From Aureibaculum luteum (lineage in GTDB: Bacteria; Bacteroidota; Bacteroidia; Flavobacteriales; Flavobacteriaceae): 64,000 nt of DNA. This document shows positions 8,013 to 16,375 of the stretch, in pieces; position 1 is the first letter of the stretch; each line of letters opens with the position of its first letter. The notes under the pieces are model-generated. The model saw only the letters and a program-made list of their open reading frames with translations, made no database searches and had not been told where the DNA came from. Where the stretch lies: assembly GCF_003449015.1 (NCBI RefSeq), contig NZ_QRGD01000001.1, forward strand, positions 372,001 to 436,000, in the 5' to 3' direction. Position numbers and translations under genes: made by a program.

Positions 8013-10370
8013 CTAATCAATTGTGATTACTTCTTTCCAATAGGCTCTTGGAGTAATGCCTGTTGTCTTTTTGAAATAGGTATTAAAAACGGTTTTGGAG
8101 TTAAAACCGCTATCGTATGCCAATGCAAGAATAGTCAAGTGTCGTTGTGAAGGATCAGCCACTTTTGATTTGAAAATTTCCAAACGATATGAATTTACAA
8201 ATTCCGAAAAGTTCATGGTAAAACCTTCATTGAGTAATTGAGACATATGATTCGGAGGAAGCTCAAGCATCTCCGCCATGTCTCTAAGGGTCAGCTCAGG
8301 GTTAAGATAAGGTTTTTCTGCTAACATCAATTGCTCTAATTGTTCATGATATACTTTTAAATCCTTTTTATCTAGTAGAGATTTTTTATATTTTCTTTTA
8401 GGTTTCTTAAAGGCAGTTCCGTCTCCCAATACCTGTTGCATCAACTCTTGAAAACGTGGATTCGAACGAAGTGGTTTTAATATGGGTTCTGTGTAGAGCA
8501 ATAATATTCTAGGCAACCTATATTCTATGCCTTTCTCAATCAACGCGATGACCTCCTTTTGATTGCCGTTCATTGTATGACAGAGTATTAAAAAGAATAT
8601 GGCACTTCCCATAGAATCCGTTTGAATGGCAGCTTGTAGTTTAGTCATACCCTCTTCCGCTTTGACCGAATCGCCTAATGCTATATGGGCCATTGTAGTG
8701 CCTCCCAATTTTGTTAAATTCTCTTCTCCCAACTGGGGTAGGTTCTGAAAGTAGTCTAATCCTTCCTTATAACGGCCTTCCAACACCGATATGCTTCCTA
8801 AATATAGCGGAGGAAAAGGTAGATCGGGTTTTAAACCTAATGCTTTTTCAAAGAATGGTATCGCCTTTTCATATTCTTCCATGAGGTAAAACAGAAAACC
8901 TTTATAATGAATGTTCATTGCAGATATAGGATCCAACTCTAAAGCTTTGTCTATATAATTTAGGGCGGCCTTTAATTTCCCTTCGAGCGTAAGTGTATTT
9001 GAAAAAGTCAGATAAATTTTATCTGAAGGCCTCATTTCCAGTGCATTATTGAGATGACGATATGCTCCCTCCAAATCCCAATTTTGCCAACAGCTTATCC
9101 AAGCAAGGTTGAGTTGTGATTCAGGTAAATTTTCATCTAATTCGAGGGCTTTGTCTAAAAAAGGTTTGCCCTTTTCAAAAGCTTCACGGGCAGGCAATAA
9201 TCCCATAGTTCCCAAAAACGCATAACCTTGGTTGATATCTAGATAGGGCAAAGCAAAACTTGGTTCCTCTTTGGTAACCTCCTGAAAAATCGAGATGGCT
9301 TTTTCTGTTTCGGGTAGTGTCAATTTCATCAAATGATACCTACCTTTTAAGTACTTTTTATATACATCGACAGGTACGTTCAAAGCGTCTATAAGCTGGT
9401 TGTCAATATCAAAATGTCCTATATGTTCACGTAACTTGTCGGCAATGAGGAGGCTTATTTCATCTTGAACCGCAAAAATATCGGCTACTGGACGGTCAAA
9501 GGTTTCCGACCAAAAATGAACATCATCAACTACATCAATTAACTGTGCAGTTATTCTCATTTTTTTTCCAGACAGGCGAATGCTCCCTTCTAAAATAGTG
9601 GAAACATCCAATTCTTCACCGATTTTTGAAATCGGGATATTCTTATTTTTAAAATAGAAAGAGGAAGTCCTAGAGGTTACTTTTAAACCTTTGATCTTGG
9701 CGAGAGCGTTGATAATTTCTTCAGTCATACCATCTGAAAAATACTCATTATCTATATCATTACTCATATTGACAAATGGCAATACAGCAATGGTTTTGGC
9801 TTCTTTCATCGAAACTCCTTTGAGTTCTGATCGTTCAGGTATTTTTATTCCTTTATCAGTGACAGCAAATACTTCAATGGGTTTTGTTATGTTTTTTAGT
9901 TCAAAAAAACCAAGGGACTTCGTAGAAATCTGAGGTTGATTTTTAAGTTCATCGTTTAACTTTCCCGATAAGAGAATTGAACCTGCAACTCCCAAACTTT
10001 CAATTCGCGAGGCTAGGTTTACACCGTCGCCATAAACTTCGGTTCCATCAAAAACAATGTCCCCTAAATGTATTCCTATACGTAAGGGTAGTGGTTTTTC
10101 TTTTCGCAAAGCCTTCTGAATGGCTATGGAACACTCAACGGCTTCCACTCCGCTCGAAAATGTACTTAAAGTTCCATCCCCATAATATTGAACAATTTCC
10201 CCATTGTATTCTTCATGATTTTTTTTAAAAATTGTACGATGACGATTTCTCATGCTAATTGCTGCCGCTTCATCTTTTTGCATCAAAGCGGTATAACCAA
10301 CAATGTCAGTAAACATAATAGCAGCGATATGACGATTTTTTTTAGTAGGCATGTGATACGTTTGGGCCAT
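8013..10370 (-). CDS. Class III nucleotide cyclase / TolB-like / TPR / AraC-HTH protein
   Basis: 785 residues. The N-terminal cyclase domain (about 12-170) keeps both metal Asp residues (FTDIVGYT, D22; YYGDG, D65) and the transition-state pair N118 and R122 in VNLASRIES, so it looks catalytically competent. A TolB/FlgO-like domain follows (IAVLPFVNMSND from about 194), then TPR repeats, and an AraC-type HTH at the C-terminus (about 680-782). There is no transmembrane helix. Predicted to be a cytosolic protein joining cyclic-nucleotide synthesis and DNA binding; whether it makes cAMP or cGMP cannot be told. An alternative start is Met7. Convergent with the 680-residue protein. Confidence 0.85.
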   Translation of the reverse strand: MAQTYHMPTKKNRHIAAIMFTDIVGYTALMQKDEAAAISMRNRHRTIFKKNHEEYNGEIVQYYGDGTLSTFSSGVEAVECSIAIQKALRKEKPLPLRIGIHLGDIVFDGTEVYGDGVNLASRIESLGVAGSILLSGKLNDELKNQPQISTKSLGFFELKNITKPIEVFAVTDKGIKIPERSELKGVSMKEAKTIAVLPFVNMSNDIDNEYFSDGMTEEIINALAKIKGLKVTSRTSSFYFKNKNIPISKIGEELDVSTILEGSIRLSGKKMRITAQLIDVVDDVHFWSETFDRPVADIFAVQDEISLLIADKLREHIGHFDIDNQLIDALNVPVDVYKKYLKGRYHLMKLTLPETEKAISIFQEVTKEEPSFALPYLDINQGYAFLGTMGLLPAREAFEKGKPFLDKALELDENLPESQLNLAWISCWQNWDLEGAYRHLNNALEMRPSDKIYLTFSNTLTLEGKLKAALNYIDKALELDPISAMNIHYKGFLFYLMEEYEKAIPFFEKALGLKPDLPFPPLYLGSISVLEGRYKEGLDYFQNLPQLGEENLTKLGGTTMAHIALGDSVKAEEGMTKLQAAIQTDSMGSAIFFLILCHTMNGNQKEVIALIEKGIEYRLPRILLLYTEPILKPLRSNPRFQELMQQVLGDGTAFKKPKRKYKKSLLDKKDLKVYHEQLEQLMLAEKPYLNPELTLRDMAEMLELPPNHMSQLLNEGFTMNFSEFVNSYRLEIFKSKVADPSQRHLTILALAYDSGFNSKTVFNTYFKKTTGITPRAYWKEVITID

Positions 10371-10653
10371 GTATTGAGATTAAACACAATTATGCCCTAG
10401 TGAAATTTTTGTCATTTTTAAAAATACAATAATTATTCATTTTAAACTCTGAACTAAAAAAATATTTCGACTAGTCATTTCTCTTTGAATTCTTTCCTCG
10501 AATCAGAGATTGTCAATATTTACATCCTGTTTACAAGTCTAGATCAACAATACTTCTGCATTTTTGTCTTAAACTGATGAAACAGCCAGTTGTTGTATAA
10601 ATTGTCTATCTTACCATTCAGATGTATTTGAAATGCACTAAAACTAAAATCAA
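10371..10653. other. Intergenic region, nothing recognised
   Basis: AT-rich region between divergent genes. No ORF with a motif and no clear hairpin terminator or promoter match was found. Confidence 0.5.
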
Positions 10654-11217
10654 ATGAATCGATTAACTAAAATTATTGAACGGAACATATCAGGAAAAAA
10701 AGTTTTGATACTTTTTATTCTGACCAATGTGGTTTATGCTTTTATGCTGACGGTTACAATTCCAAAAACAATGGAATTCTCAAATGGAATGAATTTGTTG
10801 GATATGATGCCTAAGGGATATGATTTAAATTACGTAAGCGAGTTATTTAATGCTCTTGGTGAAAATGGACGTGATACCTATCTAACCAGTCAAATTCCCA
10901 TTGATATGATTTATCCAATTCTTTTTGGACTTTCTTATTATTTGATTCTAGGATATTTTCTAAAAAAACTCAATAGACTCTATACACCATATTCATATTT
11001 ATGCCTTTTACCGATAATTGCAGGAGCTTCGGATTACTTCGAAAATTTCGGAATAATTACAATGTTGGTTGGCTATCCAGACTTGACAAAGGTTTCTGTA
11101 GGTATAACAAATACATTTACAATTGTAAAAAGTATATCAACAAGTCTATTTTTCATTGTATTAATAATTGTTTTGATATCACTTGGAATATCAGTTATAA
11201 AAAGAAAAAAACAATAA
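10654..11217 (+). CDS. Hypothetical integral membrane protein
   Basis: 187 residues with about four hydrophobic helices: near residues 18-35, 90-106, 117-137 and 157-181. The long loop between helix 1 and 2 (about 40-85) is hydrophilic and contains GYDLNYVSELFNALGENGR. The tail is basic (KRKKQ), predicting a cytoplasmic C-terminus. I do not recognise the family. It stands alone, with no co-directional neighbour, so context gives no function. Confidence 0.7.
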   Translation: MNRLTKIIERNISGKKVLILFILTNVVYAFMLTVTIPKTMEFSNGMNLLDMMPKGYDLNYVSELFNALGENGRDTYLTSQIPIDMIYPILFGLSYYLILGYFLKKLNRLYTPYSYLCLLPIIAGASDYFENFGIITMLVGYPDLTKVSVGITNTFTIVKSISTSLFFIVLIIVLISLGISVIKRKKQ

Positions 11218-11593
11218 GGTTTTTATATCCTTAAATCCTGAACCTAGTAAGTTTCACATTTTGAAGGAACTAATTCACTTAAGAAAAAAGCCTAATTCAT
11301 ATAATCATTTCAAAATTTAAATTAGTTTTCAGCTAATGGACCATTTATTGAAATAGAATAACGCTTCCTTCAGTCGAGTTATTTCCAGTTCAACAATTCT
11401 CCAATAAACATCATTAATTTTGATTTATAAGGAAATCAAATTAATTCAATTTGTAGTTAATTAGTTATAATTGTATTATATTTAGACTGAGATTGAAGTT
11501 AATTGAAAACAATCTAGTATAATATAAAAGGTCGTTATTCGACTACCAAATATCATTTCAGTTTACAAAACACTGTAAAAAAGATACTTACAA

Positions 11594-11612
11594 GACAGGT
11601 TTGAATCCTGTC
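11594..11612 (+). other. tRNA T-arm-like fragment
   Basis: GACAGGTTTGAATCCTGTC forms a 5-bp stem around a TTTGAAT loop of T-arm form (GACAG / CTGTC), followed by CGAGA. No D-arm or anticodon arm precedes it. It resembles the 3' part of a tRNA left as an attachment-site scar, but a chance hairpin cannot be excluded. Confidence 0.35.
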
Positions 11613-11724
11613 GAGAATAAATAAAATCTTACAATAAATATTAGAATTACTTCTTATTAATTTAATTAAGAACTAGTTGTTTCGATTTGATGATAATATG
11701 AATTTGAGTTTAAAAATAGCAAAT

Positions 11725-11746
11725 TGTTGTACCTATGTTGTACCTA
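11725..11746 (+). repeat. Tandem 11-bp direct repeat (TGTTGTACCTA x2)
   Basis: Two adjacent perfect copies, 11725-11735 and 11736-11746, directly before the terminator hairpin of the tRNA-Leu gene. Short repeats of this kind can be recombinase binding sites; no integrase gene is present in the window. Confidence 0.6.
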
Positions 11747-11752
11747 AACAAA

Positions 11753-11779
11753 AAAAGCCCCTCAAATTGAGGGGCTTTT
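11753..11779. terminator. Strong terminator hairpin downstream of tRNA-Leu
   Basis: Near-perfect palindrome AAAAGCCCCTCAA / TTGAGGGGCTTTT with flanking A and T runs. It lies 27 bp after the 3' end of the minus-strand tRNA-Leu and would also stop plus-strand transcription. Confidence 0.8.
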
Positions 11780-11805
11780 GACTGCATAATTTTGCAGTCT
11801 CTAAG

Positions 11806-11887
11806 TACAGGCGGAGAGACTCGAACTCTCACACCTTGCGGCACCAGATCCTAAGTCTGGCGTGTCTACCAATTCCACCACGCCTGC
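11806..11887 (-). tRNA. tRNA-Leu (anticodon UAG)
   Basis: 82 nt on the minus strand. The acceptor stem GCAGGCG pairs with CGCCTGT (first pair a G-U wobble); discriminator A, no encoded CCA. The anticodon stem CCAGA/TCTGG encloses loop CTTAGGA, giving UAG. The long variable arm (TGCCGCAAGGTG region) and T-arm GAGAG TTCGAGT CTCTC are those of class II tRNA-Leu. It is followed by a strong hairpin terminator at 11753-11779. Confidence 0.95.
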
Positions 11888-11921
11888 ATTTTTAATATTT
11901 TAACAACATTTATTAGGTTAA

Positions 11922-11961
11922 ATCCTAAGTCTAGCGTGTCTACCAATTCCACCACGCCTGC
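11922..11961 (-). pseudogene. 5' half-copy of tRNA-Leu
   Basis: A 40-nt stretch repeating the acceptor 5' strand, D-arm and anticodon arm start of the adjacent tRNA-Leu, with one difference in the anticodon stem (CTAGACTTAGGAT versus CCAGACTTAGGAT). It stops at the anticodon loop, so it cannot make a tRNA. It lies upstream of the full gene on the same strand, 34 bp away, as expected for an incomplete tandem duplication or a recombination scar. Confidence 0.8.
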
Positions 11962-12064
11962 ATAATTCTAAAATTTTATACAAATACACATATAAAATTT
12001 GTTAATTGGGGTGCAAATATAATCAATCTTTATAAAAAGCCATACGGTTCATTTATATTTTTAT

Positions 12065-12072
12065 TACTTTTG
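12065..12072 (+). promoter_or_regulatory. -7 promoter element (TACTTTTG) of the dipeptidase gene
   Basis: TACTTTTG matches TAnnTTTG and lies 24 bp before the ATG at 12097. A start at the TTG within this element (12070) would put the promoter inside the gene, so the element also supports the ATG start. Confidence 0.5.
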
Positions 12073-12096
12073 AGTATATTAATCATTAATCTAAAC

Positions 12097-13485
12097 ATGG
12101 ACAACTTAAAACCTTACGTACAACAACATAAAGAACGTTTTATAAATGAACTCATTGAGATTTTAAAAATACCCTCAATTAGTGCAGATTCTGCTTTTAG
12201 TCAAGATGTTATAGACACCTCTGAAGCTGTTAAAACGGCTTTAGAAAATGCAGGTTGTGATCATGTAGAAATATGCGAAACACCAGGCTACCCAATAGTT
12301 TATGGCGAAAAAATAATTGATAAAAATTTACCTACTGTTTTAGTTTATGGTCATTATGATGTGCAGCCACCAGATCCGTTAAATTTATGGAACTCACCTC
12401 CTTTTGAACCTGTTATTAAAAAAACAGAAATTCATCCTGAAGGTGCCATTTTTGCGAGAGGATCTTGTGATGATAAAGGTCAAATGTATATGCACGTTAA
12501 GGCATTGGAATACATGACGGAAAATAATAATTTGCCTTGTAATGTAAAGTTCATGATTGAAGGTGAAGAAGAAGTTGGCTCTGAAAGTTTAGCATGGTTT
12601 GTTAAGCAAAATCAAGAAAAACTTGCTAATGATGTGATCTTAATTTCAGATACTGGCATGATCAGTAATACGCAACCATCTATTACCACAGGCTTACGCG
12701 GTTTAAGTTATGTTGAAGTCGAAGTTACAGGCCCAAATAGAGATTTACACTCAGGTCTGTATGGTGGTGCCGTAGCTAATCCTATTAATGTGTTAGCGAA
12801 AATGATTGCTTCATTACACGATGAAAACAATCATATTACCATACCTGGGTTTTATGACAACGTTGAAGAGCTATCGGCTACTGAACGTGCTGAAATGGCT
12901 AAAGCTCCTTTTTCATTAGAAGATTATAAAAATGCAATAGATATTGATGCTGTTTATGGCGAAAAAGGATATACCACAAATGAAAGAAACTCGATTAGAC
13001 CCACTTTAGATGTTAATGGTATTTGGGGAGGCTATACTGGTGAAGGTGCAAAAACAGTTATTGCCAGTAAGGCTTTTGCAAAAATTTCTATGCGTTTAGT
13101 ACCGCATCAAGATTGGGTTGAAATTACTGAATTATTCAAAAAACATTTTGAAAGTATTGCCCCAAAAGGCGTACGTGTAGTAGTTAAACCTCATCATGGT
13201 GGACAAGGATATGTTACACCAATAGATAATATTGGCTATAAAGCAGCTGCAAAAGCTTATGAAGACAGTTTCGGTGTAACTCCAATACCACAACGTAGTG
13301 GTGGTAGCATACCTATTGTAGCTTTATTTGAGCAAGAGTTAAAAAGTAAAACTATTTTAATGGGCTTCGGTTTAGATAGCGACGCTATTCATTCACCTAA
13401 TGAACATTTCGGAATATTTAATTATTTAAAAGGCATTGAAACAATTCCTTTATTTTATAAATATTTTACAGAATTAAGTTCTTAG
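12097..13485 (+). CDS. M20 family dipeptidase
   Basis: 462 residues from ATG 12097, chosen over an upstream TTG at 12070 that overlaps the promoter. M20/ArgE/DapE motifs: GHYDVQPP (H86 metal ligand, D88), GSCDDKGQM (D125-D126), EGEEEVGS (155-162, catalytic Glu and metal Glu), the dimerisation lid domain in the middle (LHSGLYGGAVANP), and the last metal His in SDAIHSPNE near the C-terminus. All metal ligands are present. Cytosolic di-zinc peptidase cleaving dipeptides, close to the Xaa-His/CNDP-type dipeptidases. A single-gene unit with a terminator behind it. Confidence 0.9.
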   Translation: MDNLKPYVQQHKERFINELIEILKIPSISADSAFSQDVIDTSEAVKTALENAGCDHVEICETPGYPIVYGEKIIDKNLPTVLVYGHYDVQPPDPLNLWNSPPFEPVIKKTEIHPEGAIFARGSCDDKGQMYMHVKALEYMTENNNLPCNVKFMIEGEEEVGSESLAWFVKQNQEKLANDVILISDTGMISNTQPSITTGLRGLSYVEVEVTGPNRDLHSGLYGGAVANPINVLAKMIASLHDENNHITIPGFYDNVEELSATERAEMAKAPFSLEDYKNAIDIDAVYGEKGYTTNERNSIRPTLDVNGIWGGYTGEGAKTVIASKAFAKISMRLVPHQDWVEITELFKKHFESIAPKGVRVVVKPHHGGQGYVTPIDNIGYKAAAKAYEDSFGVTPIPQRSGGSIPIVALFEQELKSKTILMGFGLDSDAIHSPNEHFGIFNYLKGIETIPLFYKYFTELSS

Positions 13486-13544
13486 TTGTAATCATCACTA
13501 AAACGAAGACATACCACGAGGCATATTGCAGATTACCTCTTCAT

Positions 13545-13585
13545 AAAAAATCATTTCACAGCCACCGGCTCTGAAATGATTTTTT
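13545..13585. terminator. Bidirectional rho-independent terminator
   Basis: Stem AAAAAATCATTTCA / TGAAATGATTTTTT (14 bp), continued after one C-C mismatch by AGCC/GGCT around an ACC loop, with A and T runs at both sides. It separates the dipeptidase gene from the convergent small gene at 13614. Confidence 0.85.
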
Positions 13586-13613
13586 ATTTTTCGAGTATTT
13601 CAATTTTTTAAAC

Positions 13614-13817
13614 CTAGTGATTCACAGAAAGTACTGACCATGATTCTGGACATACATTATTCATATTCACATATTGATTAAAATCTAATGGCCAAGCATT
13701 AGACTCACTTTTACTATTTTTACTAGAAATCATGCGTTTATATTGCTTAGCAATATGTGCATTGAATTTACTTTTTTTTGTTTTCATTTCTAATGTTGTT
13801 GTTGTTGTTGTCATCAT
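13614..13817 (-). CDS. Hypothetical small protein (67 aa)
   Basis: Starts with a poly-Thr stretch (ATG codons at 13817 and 13814, then TTTTTT encoded by a GTT-like simple repeat), or alternatively at Met11 (MKTKKSKFNAHIAKQYK). The middle is basic and Ser/Lys-rich; the C-terminus is NNVCPESWSVLSVNH. No signal peptide, no membrane segment, no recognised domain. It is bounded by a shared terminator on its downstream side, which gives some support for transcription. Confidence 0.45.
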   Translation of the reverse strand: MMTTTTTTLEMKTKKSKFNAHIAKQYKRMISSKNSKSESNAWPLDFNQYVNMNNVCPESWSVLSVNH

Positions 13818-13941
13818 TTATAGTTTTTATAGTTTATTATAGAACAACTTATTCTAACAAATTCCTACCATGACCTACTAACGTTTTAAAATAAAATAAC
13901 TTTTAAACTTTAACATTTAATTCACTCACTGTTAAACAACA

Positions 13942-15087
13942 ATGAGGATTTCAAAATCGTTTTACTATTATATCCCCTTAATTATGATAAAAAACTTCTT
14001 TTGGATGTGCTCTGGTGCTGATCCTGATTTATTAAATGAAAGTCCCAAATCGGAACAAATAAAATATGCTGGCATTGGTGGTACTATATTTTTCACTGCT
14101 GTTATGGCCTTTATTGCAAGTTCATACGCTTTATTTACGGTTTTTGACAATGCCTATATGGCAATCTCATTTGGTTTAGTTTGGGGATTACTTATTTTTA
14201 ACCTAGACCGTTTTATTGTTTCTACAATTAAAAAGCGTAACAATGCCTGGCAAGAATTATTACAAGCATCGCCGAGGATTGTTCTAGCCATAATTATAGC
14301 CATTGTTATTTCTAAACCACTTGAGATGAAAATATTTGAAAAAGAAATAAACCAAGTGTTATTGGAACAAAAAAATGAACTTACACTGCAAAATAAGAAT
14401 CAAATAGCAAATCAATTTACTCCAGAAATTGAGAGAATTCAGTCCGAAATAAAGGCTATAAAAATTAAAGTTGACACTAAAGAAAAAGAAGTTAATGATT
14501 TATATACGACTTACATTTCTGAAGCAGAAGGAACTTCAGGTACAAAGAAACTTGGTAAAGGACCTGTTTATAAAGAAAAAAGAGAGAAGCATGATGCTTT
14601 ACTAAATGATCTGCAACAACTAAAAAAAGAGAGCTCTACAAGTATCTCTGAAAAGGAGGCATCTATAGCACTTTTAAGAAATAAACAAGAGCAACAAATT
14701 ACTCGAGACCAACCTATTATTGATGGATTTTACGGGTTAATGGCTAGGATTAATGCTTTAGACGAATTGGCATGGTTGCCTTCATTTTTTATTTTCTTAT
14801 TGTTTGTAGCTATTGAAACTGCACCTGTCTTAGCAAAAATTATGGCAACAAAAGGTGCTTATGATTTAAGATATGAAGAGCAAGAAGATGCCTTGAAAGT
14901 TTGGGTTGAACAACAAAAGAATCAAAGAGCTGCTTTATTATCTACAGACGTTGCTTTAAATGAAAAGGTGTATTATGATGTTGCTAAAGATGAAGAAATT
15001 TACAACTACAAAAAGCAAAAAGCTAAAGACTTATTAAAATTACAGTCGGATAAATTCTATAAAAAACAAAGTGAAATTATTGGATAA
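13942..15087 (+). CDS. DUF4407 domain-containing membrane protein
   Basis: 381 residues. The start may be Met15 (13984), since family members begin close to the FFWMCSGADPDLL motif. Helices near residues 50-70, 75-95 and 115-130, then a long charged coiled coil (about 145-265) and a further helix (SFFIFLLFVAIETAPVLAKI, near 290). The LDRFIVS motif after helix 2 is characteristic of DUF4407. Family members are membrane proteins of unknown function in Bacteroidota. The next gene, a GNAT enzyme, follows within 40 bp and may be co-transcribed. Confidence 0.85.
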   Translation: MRISKSFYYYIPLIMIKNFFWMCSGADPDLLNESPKSEQIKYAGIGGTIFFTAVMAFIASSYALFTVFDNAYMAISFGLVWGLLIFNLDRFIVSTIKKRNNAWQELLQASPRIVLAIIIAIVISKPLEMKIFEKEINQVLLEQKNELTLQNKNQIANQFTPEIERIQSEIKAIKIKVDTKEKEVNDLYTTYISEAEGTSGTKKLGKGPVYKEKREKHDALLNDLQQLKKESSTSISEKEASIALLRNKQEQQITRDQPIIDGFYGLMARINALDELAWLPSFFIFLLFVAIETAPVLAKIMATKGAYDLRYEEQEDALKVWVEQQKNQRAALLSTDVALNEKVYYDVAKDEEIYNYKKQKAKDLLKLQSDKFYKKQSEIIG

Positions 15088-15123
15088 TTTTTAATGCTTA
15101 TTTTTGATAAACAATTTATCATA

Positions 15124-15654
15124 ATGAGATTACTATCCACCTCTAGACTTGAATTAGACTTTGCTACTAAGAAAGATGCTGCATTTTTATTTGAATTGAT
15201 GAATGACCCTGCGTATCTAAAAAATATTGGAGATCGGAATATAAAAACAATTACTGATGCTGAAAATTTTATAGCTGATAAATATATTAAGAGTTATAAA
15301 GACAATGGTTATGGTTATTATATTATCAAATTAAAAGAAAATCTAAAACCAATTGGAATATGCGGAATAGTAAATAGAGAAGAAATGAGTTTCTTTGATA
15401 TTGGATATGCTGTCTTACCTGAACATAGAAATAAAGGGTTTGCATATGAAGCAACCAAAGCATTGTATGATTTTGCCCAGAGTACTTTAAAAATTAATGA
15501 AATTGCTGCTATAACTGATCCTGAAAATCATGAATCAATAGCATTGATTAAGAAGCTGGGAATGAAATACAAAAAAAAGATACAGTTACCGAATGATGAC
15601 ATTGAATGTCATTTATACTCAAATAAAAACAAGAATAAAAAACTACATTCATAA
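15124..15654 (+). CDS. GNAT N-acetyltransferase, RimJ/RimL-like
   Basis: 176 residues from the ATG at 15124 (MRLLSTSRLELDF), chosen because this RLxLR-like opening is the usual N-terminus of the family; an upstream ATG at 15094 adds ten residues. The fold follows Acetyltransf_3: PIGICGIVNREEMSFFDIGY strand pair, then the acetyl-CoA site ILP-EHRNKGFAYEA (Q/RxxGxG/A form) and a C-terminal NHESIALIKKLGMKY. Transfers an acetyl group to an amine; the substrate is unknown. Read with DUF4407 upstream. Confidence 0.8.
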   Translation: MRLLSTSRLELDFATKKDAAFLFELMNDPAYLKNIGDRNIKTITDAENFIADKYIKSYKDNGYGYYIIKLKENLKPIGICGIVNREEMSFFDIGYAVLPEHRNKGFAYEATKALYDFAQSTLKINEIAAITDPENHESIALIKKLGMKYKKKIQLPNDDIECHLYSNKNKNKKLHS

Positions 15655-15694
15655 AAAGAGTGAATGCGTTCTACAATTTAAAAATACTTTGAAA

Positions 15695-15982
15695 TTATTT
15701 TGTTTTTTCTGATTTCAGAGAAAGTTTCTCTGAATGGTGATGATGTTCTTTTTTAATGTCACTTAAAACATTTTTAGCAAAGTCATAATCTACTTTTCTA
15801 AACCGATCTCTAGCGTAAGCATTGTGTCCGCTTCTTATAGATTTTGTTTCCTTAAGGACTAAACCATCGTCGTAAGGATTAAACCCTACAACTGTGTACA
15901 TTTCATTTTCCTTAAGATTTCCTAATTTGTACCATCTGCGTCTAGCATCGACGCAAACTACCATTTCACCAATTTTAAACAT
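15695..15982 (-). CDS. Small conserved protein, tandem paralogue 1 (95 aa)
   Basis: The core (residues 1-75) begins MFKIGEMVVCVDARRRWYKLG and continues through MYTVVGFNPYDDGLVL to DRFRKVDYDF. It looks like a single small beta-barrel (SH3/KOW-like spacing of hydrophobic residues), followed by a His/Lys-rich tail (HHHH then KSEKTK). No catalytic motif. It is strongly similar to the neighbour at 16055. Proteins of this type occur in flavobacterial genomes and phages as far as I recall, with no assigned function. Confidence 0.65.
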   Translation of the reverse strand: MFKIGEMVVCVDARRRWYKLGNLKENEMYTVVGFNPYDDGLVLKETKSIRSGHNAYARDRFRKVDYDFAKNVLSDIKKEHHHHSEKLSLKSEKTK

Positions 15983-16054
15983 ATTATTATTTAATTTTCC
16001 CGTGGTGAATATAGGAATATTATTTTAAGTCTAAAAGTTAATTAATGTTAAATA

Positions 16055-16366
16055 TTAGTTTAATAATGAAAGTGCGAATATTTGAGGTTGTAATTCACGC
16101 TCTACTTCTGGTTGTGGAATTGGTTGTTGTTCAGCTTGCATTTCTTTTAAAATACTAGTTGCAAAATTATAATCTACTTTTCTAAATCTATTTGCTGCAA
16201 ATGCATTACATCCACTTCTTGGACTTTTAATTTCATCAAGTATCAAACCACCATCATAAGGATTAAAACCAGTTACAGTATACATTTCATTTTTCTGTAA
16301 GCCACCAAGTCTATACCATCTTCTCTTTGCATTTACACAAACTACTATTTCTCCTACTTTAAACAT
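16055..16366 (-). CDS. Small conserved protein, tandem paralogue 2 (103 aa)
   Basis: Start taken at the second ATG (16364-16366, MFKVGEIVVCVNAKRRWYRLG), which aligns exactly with the start of its paralogue; the upstream ATG at 16375 adds three residues. The core is nearly co-linear with the 15695 protein (same WYxLG, MYTVxGFNPYDxGL, RFRKVDYxFA), but the tail is Gln/Pro/Glu-rich and unrelated. A recent tandem duplication with tail divergence. Function unknown. Confidence 0.65.
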   Translation of the reverse strand: MFKVGEIVVCVNAKRRWYRLGGLQKNEMYTVTGFNPYDGGLILDEIKSPRSGCNAFAANRFRKVDYNFATSILKEMQAEQQPIPQPEVERELQPQIFALSLLN

Positions 16367-16375
16367 AATTTCCAA

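Larger units (their letters stand above)
11218..11805. other. Long non-coding stretch with integration-scar-like elements
   Basis: No coding region seen. It contains a tRNA-like T-arm (11594-11612), an 11-bp tandem repeat (11725-11746) and the terminator hairpin 11753-11779 next to tRNA-Leu. The composition is very AT-rich. Together these suggest remains of a past insertion near a tRNA. Confidence 0.45.

Noticed and set aside
11001-11234. Plus-strand frame overlapping the membrane protein gene at 10654
   Set aside because: It overlaps the end of the better-supported membrane-protein frame and encodes a basic, motif-free sequence.
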